Shown here in pieces: positions 25,193 through 32,120 of a stretch of 64,000 nucleotides of DNA; within the stretch, counting starts at the first letter, position 1, and every line of letters starts with the position of its first letter. Source of the DNA: Halorussus halobius (GTDB lineage: Archaea > Halobacteriota > Halobacteria > Halobacteriales > Haladaptataceae); contig NZ_SBIU01000003.1 in NCBI RefSeq assembly GCF_004765805.1, positions 248,001 through 312,000 on the forward strand. The letters are read 5' to 3'. The notes beneath the pieces were generated by a model. It was not told the origin of the DNA. It searched no databases and was given only the letters and a program-made list of their open reading frames with translations. Position numbers and translations under genes: made by a program.

Positions 25193-26403
25193 TCCCGCTC
25201 GTCGTCGCCGAACGCGCCCGCCGCCGCGAGGTCGTCGATTTCGGCCGCCGAGTAACCGAACTCCCGCAACACGTCGCGGTTGTGCTCGCCGAGTCGCGGC
25301 GGCGGCGACCGGAAGCCGCTCTCGGCCTCGCGGAACTGCAGGGGATGCTCGACGACGGGAATCGTGCCGCGCTCGTCGCCGGCGTCGAGTTCGGTCACGC
25401 TGCCGCGGGCCTCGACCTGCGGGTTCGAGAGCGCGTCCTCGACCTCGTACACCGGGCCGGCGGGGACGCCCGCGTCCTCGACTAAAATCGCCATCCACTC
25501 GTCGGTCGTCTTCCCCGCGAGTTCGGCCTCGATTTCGGCTTCGAGGTCGTCCATGTGTTCGACCCGGTCGGCGTTGGTCTCGTATCGCGGGTCCTCGGGG
25601 AGGTCGGGGCGTCCGATGGCCCCGCAGAACGCCCGCCAGAGCTTCTGGTTGAGACAGGCCACGTTGAGGTAGCCGTCCGCGGTCTCGTAGGTCTGGTACG
25701 GCGCGAGTACGGGGTCTTTGGTGCCCATGCGCTCGGGGCGCTCGCCCGCGAACACCCTGCCGGCCTGCTTGGTCAGCCACGGCAGCGCGGCGTCCAACAT
25801 CCCGAGGTCGATGTACTCGCCCGCGCCGGTCCGCTCGCGCTCGTAGAGGGCGTTCACGATGCCGAAGGCGGCCCACATTCCCGTGATGAGGTCGGTCTGG
25901 GGAAGCCCGACTTTGACCGGGCGACCGTCGGCCTCGCCCGTCACGCTCATGATGCCGCTCATCCCCTGGACGAGCAGGTCGTAGCCCGGCCGCTCGCGCC
26001 ACGGGCCGGTCTGGCCGAACGCCGAGATGGCGCAGTAGATGATTTCCTCGTTGCACTCGCGGATGGTCCCGTCGTCGACGCCCAGCGTCTCGGCGGTGCC
26101 GGGCCGGTAGTTCTGGACGAACACGTCGGCCTCCTCGGCGAGGTAGTACAGCGCCTCGCGGCCCGCCTCGGTGGTCAAATCGAGTTCGACCGAGCGCTTG
26201 TCGTAGTTGACCGTCCAGAAGTACGGCGACTCGCCGTCGACGAACGGCGGTCCGGCGTGGCGGTTGTCGTCGCCGACGCCCGGCCGCTCGACCTTCACGA
26301 CGTCCGCGCCCTGATTCGCCAGCATCAGCGTGCAGAACCCGCCGGTGACGAACGTGGTGAGGTCCAGCACGGTCACGTCCGAGAGGATGCGCTCGTCGGT
26401 CAT
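25189..26403 (-). CDS. CaiB/BaiF family (class III) CoA transferase
   Basis: A 404-residue protein with the family's opening VTVLDLTTFVTGGFCTLMLANQGADVVKVE, the YDKRSVELDL segment and the conserved GYDLLVQGMSG and VGLPQTDLITG blocks around the catalytic aspartate (near 165-185). These enzymes swap CoA between carboxylic acids through an aspartyl-CoA intermediate. The exact acids cannot be inferred, since no pathway gene is adjacent. It is monocistronic and divergent from the H1 repeat region upstream. Confidence 0.88.
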   Translation of the reverse strand: MTDERILSDVTVLDLTTFVTGGFCTLMLANQGADVVKVERPGVGDDNRHAGPPFVDGESPYFWTVNYDKRSVELDLTTEAGREALYYLAEEADVFVQNYRPGTAETLGVDDGTIRECNEEIIYCAISAFGQTGPWRERPGYDLLVQGMSGIMSVTGEADGRPVKVGLPQTDLITGMWAAFGIVNALYERERTGAGEYIDLGMLDAALPWLTKQAGRVFAGERPERMGTKDPVLAPYQTYETADGYLNVACLNQKLWRAFCGAIGRPDLPEDPRYETNADRVEHMDDLEAEIEAELAGKTTDEWMAILVEDAGVPAGPVYEVEDALSNPQVEARGSVTELDAGDERGTIPVVEHPLQFREAESGFRSPPPRLGEHNRDVLREFGYSAAEIDDLAAAGAFGDDERD

Positions 26404-26589
26404 GGTGGCACGGAGAACTCTCGGACTACTATTTGTTCCGCCTCAAGAGGGAACCTTCTCGGCGCACTCGCGGAAACAGCACCTCGACGCGCTCGCTGCG
26501 ACTGCACTTCGGCACGCCCACTGCAACACCATCTCTACAGGCCCACTGAGACAGCATCCCGGTGCGCTCACTGCAACGACACTCCGGCG

Positions 26590-26732
26590 CGCGCTGGCGT
26601 GACCCGTCAGTGGTCACGCCAACGCGTGCGAGGGAGGCGAGCGCGTTCAGGCGCTCGCCGAGGCTGGGGAGGCGTGAGGCTCGCGGTCGCGGTGCGGTTG
26701 CGGTTCTCATCGGTCGAGGCAGTAGCTAGCTT
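26590..26732 (-). repeat. Dispersed structured element H1, copy B
   Basis: The element reads on the minus strand. The arm (26701-26732) is followed by the ACCGC-rich stretch, the conserved CCTCACGCCTCCCCAGCC segment, hairpin 1 GGCGAGCG/CGCTCGCC (26636-26643 with 26652-26659) and hairpin 2 GGCGTGACC/GGTCACGCC (26596-26604 with 26612-26620). Bases 26404-26589 hold nothing recognisable apart from short CTGCAACAC-like repeats. Confidence 0.75.
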
Positions 26733-26763
26733 CTTTCTCGCTCTATCCGTTTTCGGGCGTGTC

Positions 26764-26975
26764 AAGCTAGCTACTGCCTCGACCGATGTGAAACCGCACC
26801 GCAACCGCACAGCACGGCACCTCGTCCTCCCCAACCGCTTGCGGTCCTCGCGTTGCTGCGGTCCTCAGCCACCGGCGGACAAACCGCGTCCGCCGAGCAG
26901 TCCGTCGCTTCGCTCCCGACGACCTCGCACGAGGTGGCGCGCTCACAAGAGAGCGCGCCAGCGCGCGCCGACCGC
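26764..26975 (+). repeat. Dispersed structured element H1, copy B2 (head to head with B)
   Basis: A second H1 copy reads on the plus strand and starts 31 bases after copy B, so their AGCTAGCTACTGCCTCGACC arms face each other as an inverted repeat. Its end has hairpin 2 GGCGCGCTC/GAGCGCGCC (26936-26944 with 26951-26959) followed by the common GCGCGCGCCGACCG terminus. Its middle is longer than in other copies and contains an H3-type hairpin GGCGGAC/GTCCGCC (26874-26880 with 26888-26894, loop AAACCGC). Confidence 0.7.
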
Positions 26976-27064
26976 AATCGGATGTGAAGACCAGCGTACA
27001 CTCCGGTCCTCCATCCTCGCGCCGACTGATAAACGGTTTACCGCCCGACGCCCAACCCCTCGGC

Positions 27065-27997
27065 ATGGACAGTCTCAATCGGAACGCGCTCGAACTCGCG
27101 GACGAGGCGCTGGACTTCGCCGAGGAACTCGACGTGGGCGCGCGCGAGTTGGACACCGGTGCCACCGTCATCGACTTCGGCCACGAGTTCGACGGCGGGG
27201 TCGAGGCCGGACTCCTGCTGGCCGAGATGCAGACCGCCGGCCTCGCCACCGTCCAGTCCCGGATGGGCGAGGTCGCGGGCACGCCCCGCCAGCAGGTCGA
27301 GTTGACCACCGACCACCCCGCGCTGGCGCTGCTGTGCTCCCAGAAGTCGAGTTGGGAGGTCAGCACCGACGACTTCGAGGGACTGGGGAGCGGTCCCGCC
27401 CGCGCGCTCGTCGCCGAGGAAGACGAGTTCGCCCGCGTGGGCTACGAGGACGTCTCGGAGTTCGCGGTGCTGGCGGTCGAGAGCGACGACTACCCCACCG
27501 ACGCGGTCGCCGAGCAGGTCGCCGACCTCGCTGGCGTCGAACCGTCCAGCGTCTTCCTGCTGGCGGTGCCGACCGCCAGCGTCGCGGGAAGCGTGAGCGT
27601 GGCCGCCCGCGCGGCCGAGATGGCGACGTTCCGGCTCGCGGAACTGGGCTACGACCCGCTGGACGTGGTGAGCGTGTCGGGCACGGCACCGGTCGCACCC
27701 GTGGCCGGCGACGAGGAGACCGCCATCGCGCGGACCAACGACGCGCTGGCCTACGGCGGGCGAGTCCACCTCACGGTCCGCGAGGAGTTCGACCGCTTCG
27801 GCGAAATCGTCTCGACCGCCAACGACGAGTACGGCACCCACTTCGCCGAGATATTCGAATCGGTCGACTGGGACTTCTACGAGGTCGACGAGAGCGTGTT
27901 CGCGCCCGCGCAAGCGACGATAGACGTCGTCGGCGGCGACACCCACGTCGTGGGCGAGTGCGACGAGGACCTGCTCGCCGAGAGCTTCGGGCGATGA
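27065..27997 (+). CDS. mch: Methenyltetrahydromethanopterin cyclohydrolase
   Basis: A 310-residue Mch, which interconverts methenyl- and formyl-tetrahydromethanopterin-type C1 carriers. Diagnostic stretches are GATVIDFGHEFDGGVEAGLLLAE, SSVFLLAVPTASVAGSVSV and LGYDPLDVVSVSGTAPVAPVAGDEE. Haloarchaea keep this enzyme for C1 metabolism without methanogenesis. The frame is open from 26984, but the ATG at 27065 gives the family N-terminus and follows a GTTTACC box at 27036-27042 with leaderless spacing. It overlaps the next gene by 4 bases. Confidence 0.92.
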   Translation: MDSLNRNALELADEALDFAEELDVGARELDTGATVIDFGHEFDGGVEAGLLLAEMQTAGLATVQSRMGEVAGTPRQQVELTTDHPALALLCSQKSSWEVSTDDFEGLGSGPARALVAEEDEFARVGYEDVSEFAVLAVESDDYPTDAVAEQVADLAGVEPSSVFLLAVPTASVAGSVSVAARAAEMATFRLAELGYDPLDVVSVSGTAPVAPVAGDEETAIARTNDALAYGGRVHLTVREEFDRFGEIVSTANDEYGTHFAEIFESVDWDFYEVDESVFAPAQATIDVVGGDTHVVGECDEDLLAESFGR

Positions 27998-28491
27998 AGT
28001 TCAAACTGGTCCCCGAACCGCCCGCGGACCTCGACTTCGTGGCCGACGCCCAGCGCGCGGTCCCGCTCGTGCCGGGCACCGAGGACGACTGCTGTGCCCG
28101 CATGCTCGACCGGACCGACCTGACGAGCCGCGACCAGGCCCGGACGTGGCTGACCTTCCTCCGCGCGCTGGGGCTGGCCGAGGAGACGACCTCGGGGTTC
28201 GCGCGGACTCGCCGCGACCCCGACCCCGAGTTTCTGCGCGAGCGGTTCCGCGAACACGTGTTCGGCGTGCCGGCGCTGGTGGAGGTTCTGAACGGGGCGG
28301 CGGAACCGATTTCCGTCCACGCGGCGTTCGAGGCGTTCCGCGACGAGGTGCCGACGTGGGAGCATCACAAGAATCCGAACTCGTGGGAGGAAATCTGGCG
28401 CGAGCGCGTGGAGAATCTGTTGGAGTGGGCGGTGCTGTTGGGGTTGGTGGCGGAAGCCGACGGGAAGTACGCGGTCGAACAATTTGAGTAA
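27994..28491 (+). CDS. Conserved haloarchaeal protein co-transcribed with mch
   Basis: A 165-residue protein, MKFKLVPEPPADLDFVADAQRAVPLVPG at its start, with mainly helical segments, including ARTWLTFLRALGLAEET and WRERVENLLEWAVLLGLV. These resemble two copies of a winged-helix-like unit ending in a hydrophobic helix. I do not recognise a named family. Its ATG overlaps the mch stop (ATGA), so it is made with Mch and may act in C1 metabolism or its control. Confidence 0.7.
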   Translation: MKFKLVPEPPADLDFVADAQRAVPLVPGTEDDCCARMLDRTDLTSRDQARTWLTFLRALGLAEETTSGFARTRRDPDPEFLRERFREHVFGVPALVEVLNGAAEPISVHAAFEAFRDEVPTWEHHKNPNSWEEIWRERVENLLEWAVLLGLVAEADGKYAVEQFE

Positions 28492-28636
28492 TCCTGTGGA
28501 ATCGTTTCGATACATCTGTTCGGCAGCTTGTCGTATCCCTCGGTAGCCCCCTGATAACCTGAAGAAGTTTGGCAAATTTGTTATTATTACTGACTATACC
28601 CTAACTGTTTTTGCCGATAGAGAGTCAGTTACGAGC

Positions 28637-29107
28637 GTGGCCGACGAGTGGACCGACAAGCGACGGGAAACCACGTACACCGAAGCACGGGCGGTCATCG
28701 ACGCGCAGAACGCCACGATGACTGATATCGATGACAAGGCGATGCGGACCGTCCGGTTGAACGCTGTTCTGCTCGGGTTGCTGGTAACGGGGCTTCAACT
28801 CGCACCGGATATGTTCCACGACGCCATGCTCATGGCAGGGTTCGGACTGCTCGTCGGCTCGACGGTATTCGGCGTCATCACCTACAACGAATCGAATCTC
28901 TACGTGGGCCCGCAAGGTGATTACATCGAAGACCTCGCCGAGGACGACTTTTCCGATTCGCCGTGGGAGGAAGACTTGCTAAAAACGATGGCAGGAATGA
29001 TCGCCGAGAATTACGACGACATACGGCGCAACTCGCGCTGGTTGACTGCTACGCAGGCCACGTTGGTCCTCGGTATCGGCACGGCCGTCGTAGCCGTAGT
29101 TATTTAA
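28637..29107 (+). CDS. Three-span membrane protein of unknown function
   Basis: A 156-residue product starting at GTG with a polar N-terminus (WTDKRRETTYTEARAVID). It has hydrophobic helices at about 41-58 (LNAVLLGLLVTGLQLA), 63-82 and 136-156. Between the second and third is an acidic cytoplasmic or extracellular loop (IEDLAEDDFSDSPWEED). No family recognised. Codon choice and upstream DNA (TTGTTATTATTACTG) are less GC-biased than neighbours, suggesting recent acquisition. A downstream 39-codon gene begins 23 bases later and may be co-transcribed. Confidence 0.65.
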   Translation: MADEWTDKRRETTYTEARAVIDAQNATMTDIDDKAMRTVRLNAVLLGLLVTGLQLAPDMFHDAMLMAGFGLLVGSTVFGVITYNESNLYVGPQGDYIEDLAEDDFSDSPWEEDLLKTMAGMIAENYDDIRRNSRWLTATQATLVLGIGTAVVAVVI

Positions 29108-29130
29108 CGCTAAAAGGCGTACGTTCGGAT

Positions 29131-29250
29131 ATGAGTGCCGAGAGCCGGAAGAAAGCCGAAGAAAACGGGCAGAAGAGCGGGAAGGGTTCGGAGCTCGTCT
29201 CCAAAGCCATCGAGAAGGTTACCGGCGGTGACGGGGACAGCGAAGACTAA
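29131..29250 (+). CDS. Small Lys/Glu-rich protein
   Basis: A 39-residue product (MSAESRKKAEENGQKSGKGS then ELVSKAIEKVTGGDGDSED). The N-terminal half is basic and unstructured in appearance; the middle could form a short amphipathic helix. It is too short and simple to assign. It follows the membrane protein gene closely on the same strand and could be its partner. GCTAAAAGG at 29109-29117 is a possible, closely spaced promoter or binding-site sequence. Confidence 0.45.
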   Translation: MSAESRKKAEENGQKSGKGSELVSKAIEKVTGGDGDSED

Positions 29251-29278
29251 CAGGCTCCGATTCTGAACCGATAGTCGC

Positions 29279-29334
29279 TCACCGAATCTTCCGCACGTTG
29301 CTGATGTCGAACCTACAGCCGTGGACCTCCGTCA
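29279..29334 (-). pseudogene. Remnant copy of the 3' end of the RAD55-like gene
   Basis: Bases 29279-29313 are identical to 30084-30118, the last 35 bases of the RAD55-like gene, including its stop codon. Reading on upstream, the remnant encodes TEVHGCRFDISNVRKIR against TEIHEGGFDISNVRKIR in the intact gene, so homology continues imperfectly to the stop codon of the MazF gene. The pair of repeats brackets the toxin-antitoxin-like module, the pattern left when an element inserts at the end of a gene and restores it. Confidence 0.8.
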
Positions 29335-29664
29335 TCTTTCGACGCCGAGGTATCCAGCTGCTTCCCGTGCGATTTTGGCTGTCGTCGGTTCAACTAAACG
29401 GCCTTCTTCGCCATAGATGTCGGCGTGGCGGATGGGGACGACGGTCCATGGGTTGACGTAGCTCTCTCGTGGAAGCCCACCACTTTCGAAGTCGGCACGA
29501 GCGAGCGGGATGGCAACCCCACGCCGGGTCGTCGTGACTGCGGCGTAAAGTGCCTCCTCATCACTGAACGGATGGGCGTCGTCACTTAGACAGACGTATG
29601 GCCGATAGTCGTGGTCGGCGAGCAAATCCGGGCCCTTCACGACGGCCCCTCGTTCGTACGTCAT
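29332..29664 (-). CDS. PemK/MazF-like toxin candidate
   Basis: A 110-residue protein with the MazF-type opening RGAVVKGPDLLADHDYRPYVCLSD, a TTTRRGVAIPLARADFE strand pair and the SYVNPWTVVPIRHADI segment, all fitting the PemK/MazF SH3-like barrel. Members are usually sequence-specific mRNA or tRNA endoribonucleases. The gene starts 3 bases after the end of a winged-helix gene, in the order regulator then toxin. Key catalytic residues cannot be confirmed by eye. A non-toxic member of the fold is the main alternative. Confidence 0.7.
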   Translation of the reverse strand: MTYERGAVVKGPDLLADHDYRPYVCLSDDAHPFSDEEALYAAVTTTRRGVAIPLARADFESGGLPRESYVNPWTVVPIRHADIYGEEGRLVEPTTAKIAREAAGYLGVER

Positions 29665-29667
29665 CGA

Positions 29668-29985
29668 TTACTCCTCGTCGTAGTAATCGTCGTTCGTGGA
29701 TGCTGAACTGGCCTGCGTCTGGGCCGCGTACGAGGCGAGGTGGTCGTCCTCGCCGATGGCCCAGTATCGACCGCGATGGCGGACGAGACCCCGGTCTTCG
29801 AGACGTGACAGCACCGCGCCGACGCTCCCTCGCTTGATACTGGTCGCCTCGTGAATCTCGGTCTGGGTGAACGCCTGCTGGTCGTTCTCGGCGAGGAACT
29901 GGATCACGCGGTAGGCGTTGGTTCCCTCTTGGAGGTCGAGGATTTCGGGCGGGCCCTCGTCGAACTGGTCGATTCTGATCGGCAT
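29668..29985 (-). CDS. Winged-helix regulator, likely antitoxin partner
   Basis: A 105-residue protein with a MarR-like winged helix: NAYRVIQFLAENDQQAFTQTEIHEATSIKRG contains the helix-turn-helix and GAVLSRLEDRGLVRHRGRYW the recognition helix and wing. The Ser/Asn/Asp/Tyr-rich tail (STNDDYYDEE) is disordered and could wrap the toxin. It precedes the MazF-like gene by 3 bases. TGTAATA repeats directly before its start codon suggest that it controls its own operon. Confidence 0.75.
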   Translation of the reverse strand: MPIRIDQFDEGPPEILDLQEGTNAYRVIQFLAENDQQAFTQTEIHEATSIKRGSVGAVLSRLEDRGLVRHRGRYWAIGEDDHLASYAAQTQASSASTNDDYYDEE

Positions 29986-30045
29986 GTGTAATAGACTGTA
30001 ATAGAGTGTAATAAGTGCAACGCACGGCGTAACATCCTGTAACGG
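29986..30045 (-). promoter_or_regulatory. Promoter with phased TGTAATA repeats
   Basis: TGTAATA occurs at 29987, 29997 and 30007, exactly one helical turn (10 bases) apart, and TGTAACG follows at 30039. The third copy coincides with CTTATTACA on the minus strand, about 22-30 bases upstream of the ATG at 29985, where a TATA box is expected. A protein bound to this array would block TBP, which fits autorepression. Confidence 0.6.
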
Positions 30046-30083
30046 ATTCTGCGTCGAGAAACCCGAGACGAGCTACAATCCCA

Positions 30084-30118
30084 TCACCGAATCTTCCGCA
30101 CGTTGCTGATGTCGAACC
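30084..30118. repeat. Right copy of the 35-bp direct repeat flanking the toxin-antitoxin-like module
   Basis: Identical to 29279-29313. It lies within the end of the RAD55-like coding sequence, including its stop codon, and would be the functional end regenerated by insertion. Confidence 0.9.
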
Positions 30119-30920
30119 CGCCCTCGTGAATCTCGGTCTCGAACCGGATGATGTCCTCGGCCTCCAGTCGGGACAGCACGCCCCGGAAGTCCCGGACGAA
30201 CATGATGCGGTCGCGCTCGTTGCCGCCGGTCTCCCACTCGAAGGCGATGGTGCCGTCGGCCGCGCCCATCAGGCTCCCCATGTGCTCGTCGGTCATCGCC
30301 TCCTGGTTGACCAGCACGAGGATGAGGCCGTCCCACGCCCGCGAGGCCTTCTGGAGGCCCTTGACGAGCAGACTGATGTCGCTCCAGTCGAGATGCTCGT
30401 TGGGCGCGCGGGCGAGGTCGGTCAGCGAGTCGATGACGACCAGGTTGCCCGGCGCGTGCCGGCTGAGGTACTCGCCGAGCGCCTCGAGCACGTCCCGGCG
30501 GTCGCTTCCCTTCCCGAGGTCGGTGATGGACTGGGTTCGGTGGGTGTACCACTCGCGGGGAATCGCCGACAACTGGAAGTACTCCTGGCTGAAGTCGGCG
30601 AAGTCGACGGCTTCGACTCCCGAACGAACGATGTCCTCGCTCATCGCGAACTCTATCTCGCGGCGGAGTTCGTCGCCGTTGGCGGTGAACGAGACGTAGT
30701 GTATCTCCTCCGGCACGGACGCGCGGTCGGACACCTCGCCGTAGTGGAGTTCGAACTTGTCGCTGTCGCCGTGGGCCAGTCCGTTGACGGTCGCGGCGGT
30801 GTAGCAGAACTCGCGCGCGCCGGCCCCGGCCTCGCCCGCGAGCAACACCACGCTGCCCGGCGGCGCGCCGCCGCCGACGATGTCGTCGAGTCGGGAGACG
30901 CCGAACGGAACTCGGTCCAT
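30084..30920 (-). CDS. RAD55/KaiC-like ATPase-fold protein with degenerate P-loop
   Basis: A 278-residue RecA-fold protein: MDRVPFGVSRLDDIVGGGAPPG is the typical KaiC/RAD55 start and NLVVIDSLTDLAR the Walker B strand. The Walker A position reads GEAGAGAREF (29-38), where the essential Lys and Thr/Ser are Ala and Arg, so ATP hydrolysis is doubtful. Haloarchaea hold many such proteins, often linked to signal transduction or taxis. Its last 35 bases are duplicated on the far side of the toxin-antitoxin-like module. It is divergent from the AIR synthase-like gene. Confidence 0.78.
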   Translation of the reverse strand: MDRVPFGVSRLDDIVGGGAPPGSVVLLAGEAGAGAREFCYTAATVNGLAHGDSDKFELHYGEVSDRASVPEEIHYVSFTANGDELRREIEFAMSEDIVRSGVEAVDFADFSQEYFQLSAIPREWYTHRTQSITDLGKGSDRRDVLEALGEYLSRHAPGNLVVIDSLTDLARAPNEHLDWSDISLLVKGLQKASRAWDGLILVLVNQEAMTDEHMGSLMGAADGTIAFEWETGGNERDRIMFVRDFRGVLSRLEAEDIIRFETEIHEGGFDISNVRKIR

Positions 30921-31033
30921 GCGCTTCTCCCTAGGAGCGTCGCAATCGGGGTGCTTGGGTCTTTCGTCTACGGGGACCCACCGCCCGCGCCGAGACGCCG
31001 ACGTTTAGGGGGTCGGGGCCCCGAGGGGAGCGT

Positions 31034-32020
31034 ATGATAGGGAAACTCGACCCCGCGGCGCTCGCGGACGTGCTCGAACGGACGGGCGCACACGACGACG
31101 ACGTGCTGATGGGCCCCGAGTACGGCGAGGACGCGGCGGCGATGCGGGTCGGCGACCAGTTGCTCGTCGCCAGTTCCGACCCCCTGTCGCTGGCGCGCGA
31201 GCGCCTCGGCACGCTCGCGGTCCACGTCGCGTGCAACGACGTGGCGGCCTCGGGGGCCGACCCCCGGTGGCTCACGAACGTCGTGTTCCTGCCCGACGAC
31301 GACCCGGAGACGCGGGACGTACTGACCCGCCAGATGGACGAGGCGGCCGAGTCGCTGGGCGTCGCCATCGTCGGCGGCCACTCCGAGTACACGCCCGCGC
31401 TGGACCGTCCGATGGTGTCGCTGACCGCGATGGGGCTGGCCGACGAGTACGTCCCGACCGGCGGGGCCGAACCCGGCGACCGCGTGCTGCTCACCAAGGG
31501 TGCGGGAATCGAGGGCACCGCGATTCTGGCCACCGACTTTCGAGCGGAGGTCGAGCTACCCACGGAGCTGTTCGACCGCGCCGAGTCGTTCTTCGAGGAG
31601 ATAAGCGTCGTCCCCGACGCCACAGCCGTCCGCGAGTACGCGACTGCCATGCACGACCCGACCGAGGGCGGGCTGGTGAACGGCCTCGTCGAAGTGGCGG
31701 TCGCCTCGGGGGTCCGACTCGACGTCGACCAGAGCGCGATTCCGGTCCGGGACGAGACAGCCGCGCTCTGTGACGCGATGGGCGTCGACCCGCTCCGCAT
31801 CTTCGGGTCGGGCGCACTGGTGGCTACGGTCCCCAAGAGCGTCGCCGACGAGGCGCTCGACGCGCTGGACGCGGCTGGCGTCCCCGCGAGCGATATCGGA
31901 GTCGTCGCCGACGAGAGCGGGGACGCCGCCACCACGGCGGCTTCGACTCCGGGCGTCTCGATCGACGGCGAAGTCGTCGCCGACGCGGTCCGGGACGACC
32001 TCTACGACCTCTGGACGTAG
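31034..32020 (+). CDS. AIR synthase-related (PurM/HypE-fold) protein
   Basis: A 328-residue member of the PurM/HypE/SelD/ThiL superfamily. YGEDAAAMRVGDQLLVASSDP supplies the N-terminal metal/ATP segment, HVACNDVAASGADPRW and VGGHSEYTP the conserved Asp/Gly sites, and MHDPTEGGLVNGL the C-terminal domain signature. The HypE-specific C-terminal cysteine is absent (the chain ends DLYDLWT), so it is not a hydrogenase maturation factor. Its substrate is unknown. A GTTTAGGG box is placed about 30 bases before the ATG. Confidence 0.82.
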   Translation: MIGKLDPAALADVLERTGAHDDDVLMGPEYGEDAAAMRVGDQLLVASSDPLSLARERLGTLAVHVACNDVAASGADPRWLTNVVFLPDDDPETRDVLTRQMDEAAESLGVAIVGGHSEYTPALDRPMVSLTAMGLADEYVPTGGAEPGDRVLLTKGAGIEGTAILATDFRAEVELPTELFDRAESFFEEISVVPDATAVREYATAMHDPTEGGLVNGLVEVAVASGVRLDVDQSAIPVRDETAALCDAMGVDPLRIFGSGALVATVPKSVADEALDALDAAGVPASDIGVVADESGDAATTAASTPGVSIDGEVVADAVRDDLYDLWT

Positions 32021-32065
32021 CGCGGGCGGAGGCGGGACCGTCGGCGCGCCCCCACGAAAGAGGGA

Positions 32066-32097
32066 ATGTTTACTCGATATAGAATAAATCTTTTTAG
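32066..32097 (+). promoter_or_regulatory. Promoter of the glucose dehydrogenase-gfcR operon
   Basis: TTTTTAG at 32091-32097 lies 24-30 bases before the ATG at 32121, giving a leaderless mRNA. Just upstream TTTACTCGATATAGAATAAA (32070-32089) has TTTA...TAAA symmetry and could be an activator site. GfcR-type activators bind upstream of sugar genes, but no defined motif can be confirmed here. Confidence 0.5.
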
Positions 32098-32120
32098 CGC
32101 TCGCGGTCCTACCCCCTCGC

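Noticed and set aside
26429-26710. Frames starting MRTATAPRPRASRLPSLG and similar in H1 copies as small proteins
   Set aside because: The other H1 copies are read in different frames or differ in length, so the shared signal is nucleotide structure, not peptide.
31034-32020. Assignment of the AIR synthase-like protein as HypE or SelD
   Set aside because: The C-terminal cysteine of HypE and the N-terminal catalytic Cys/Sec loop of SelD are absent, and no hydrogenase or selenium genes are nearby.
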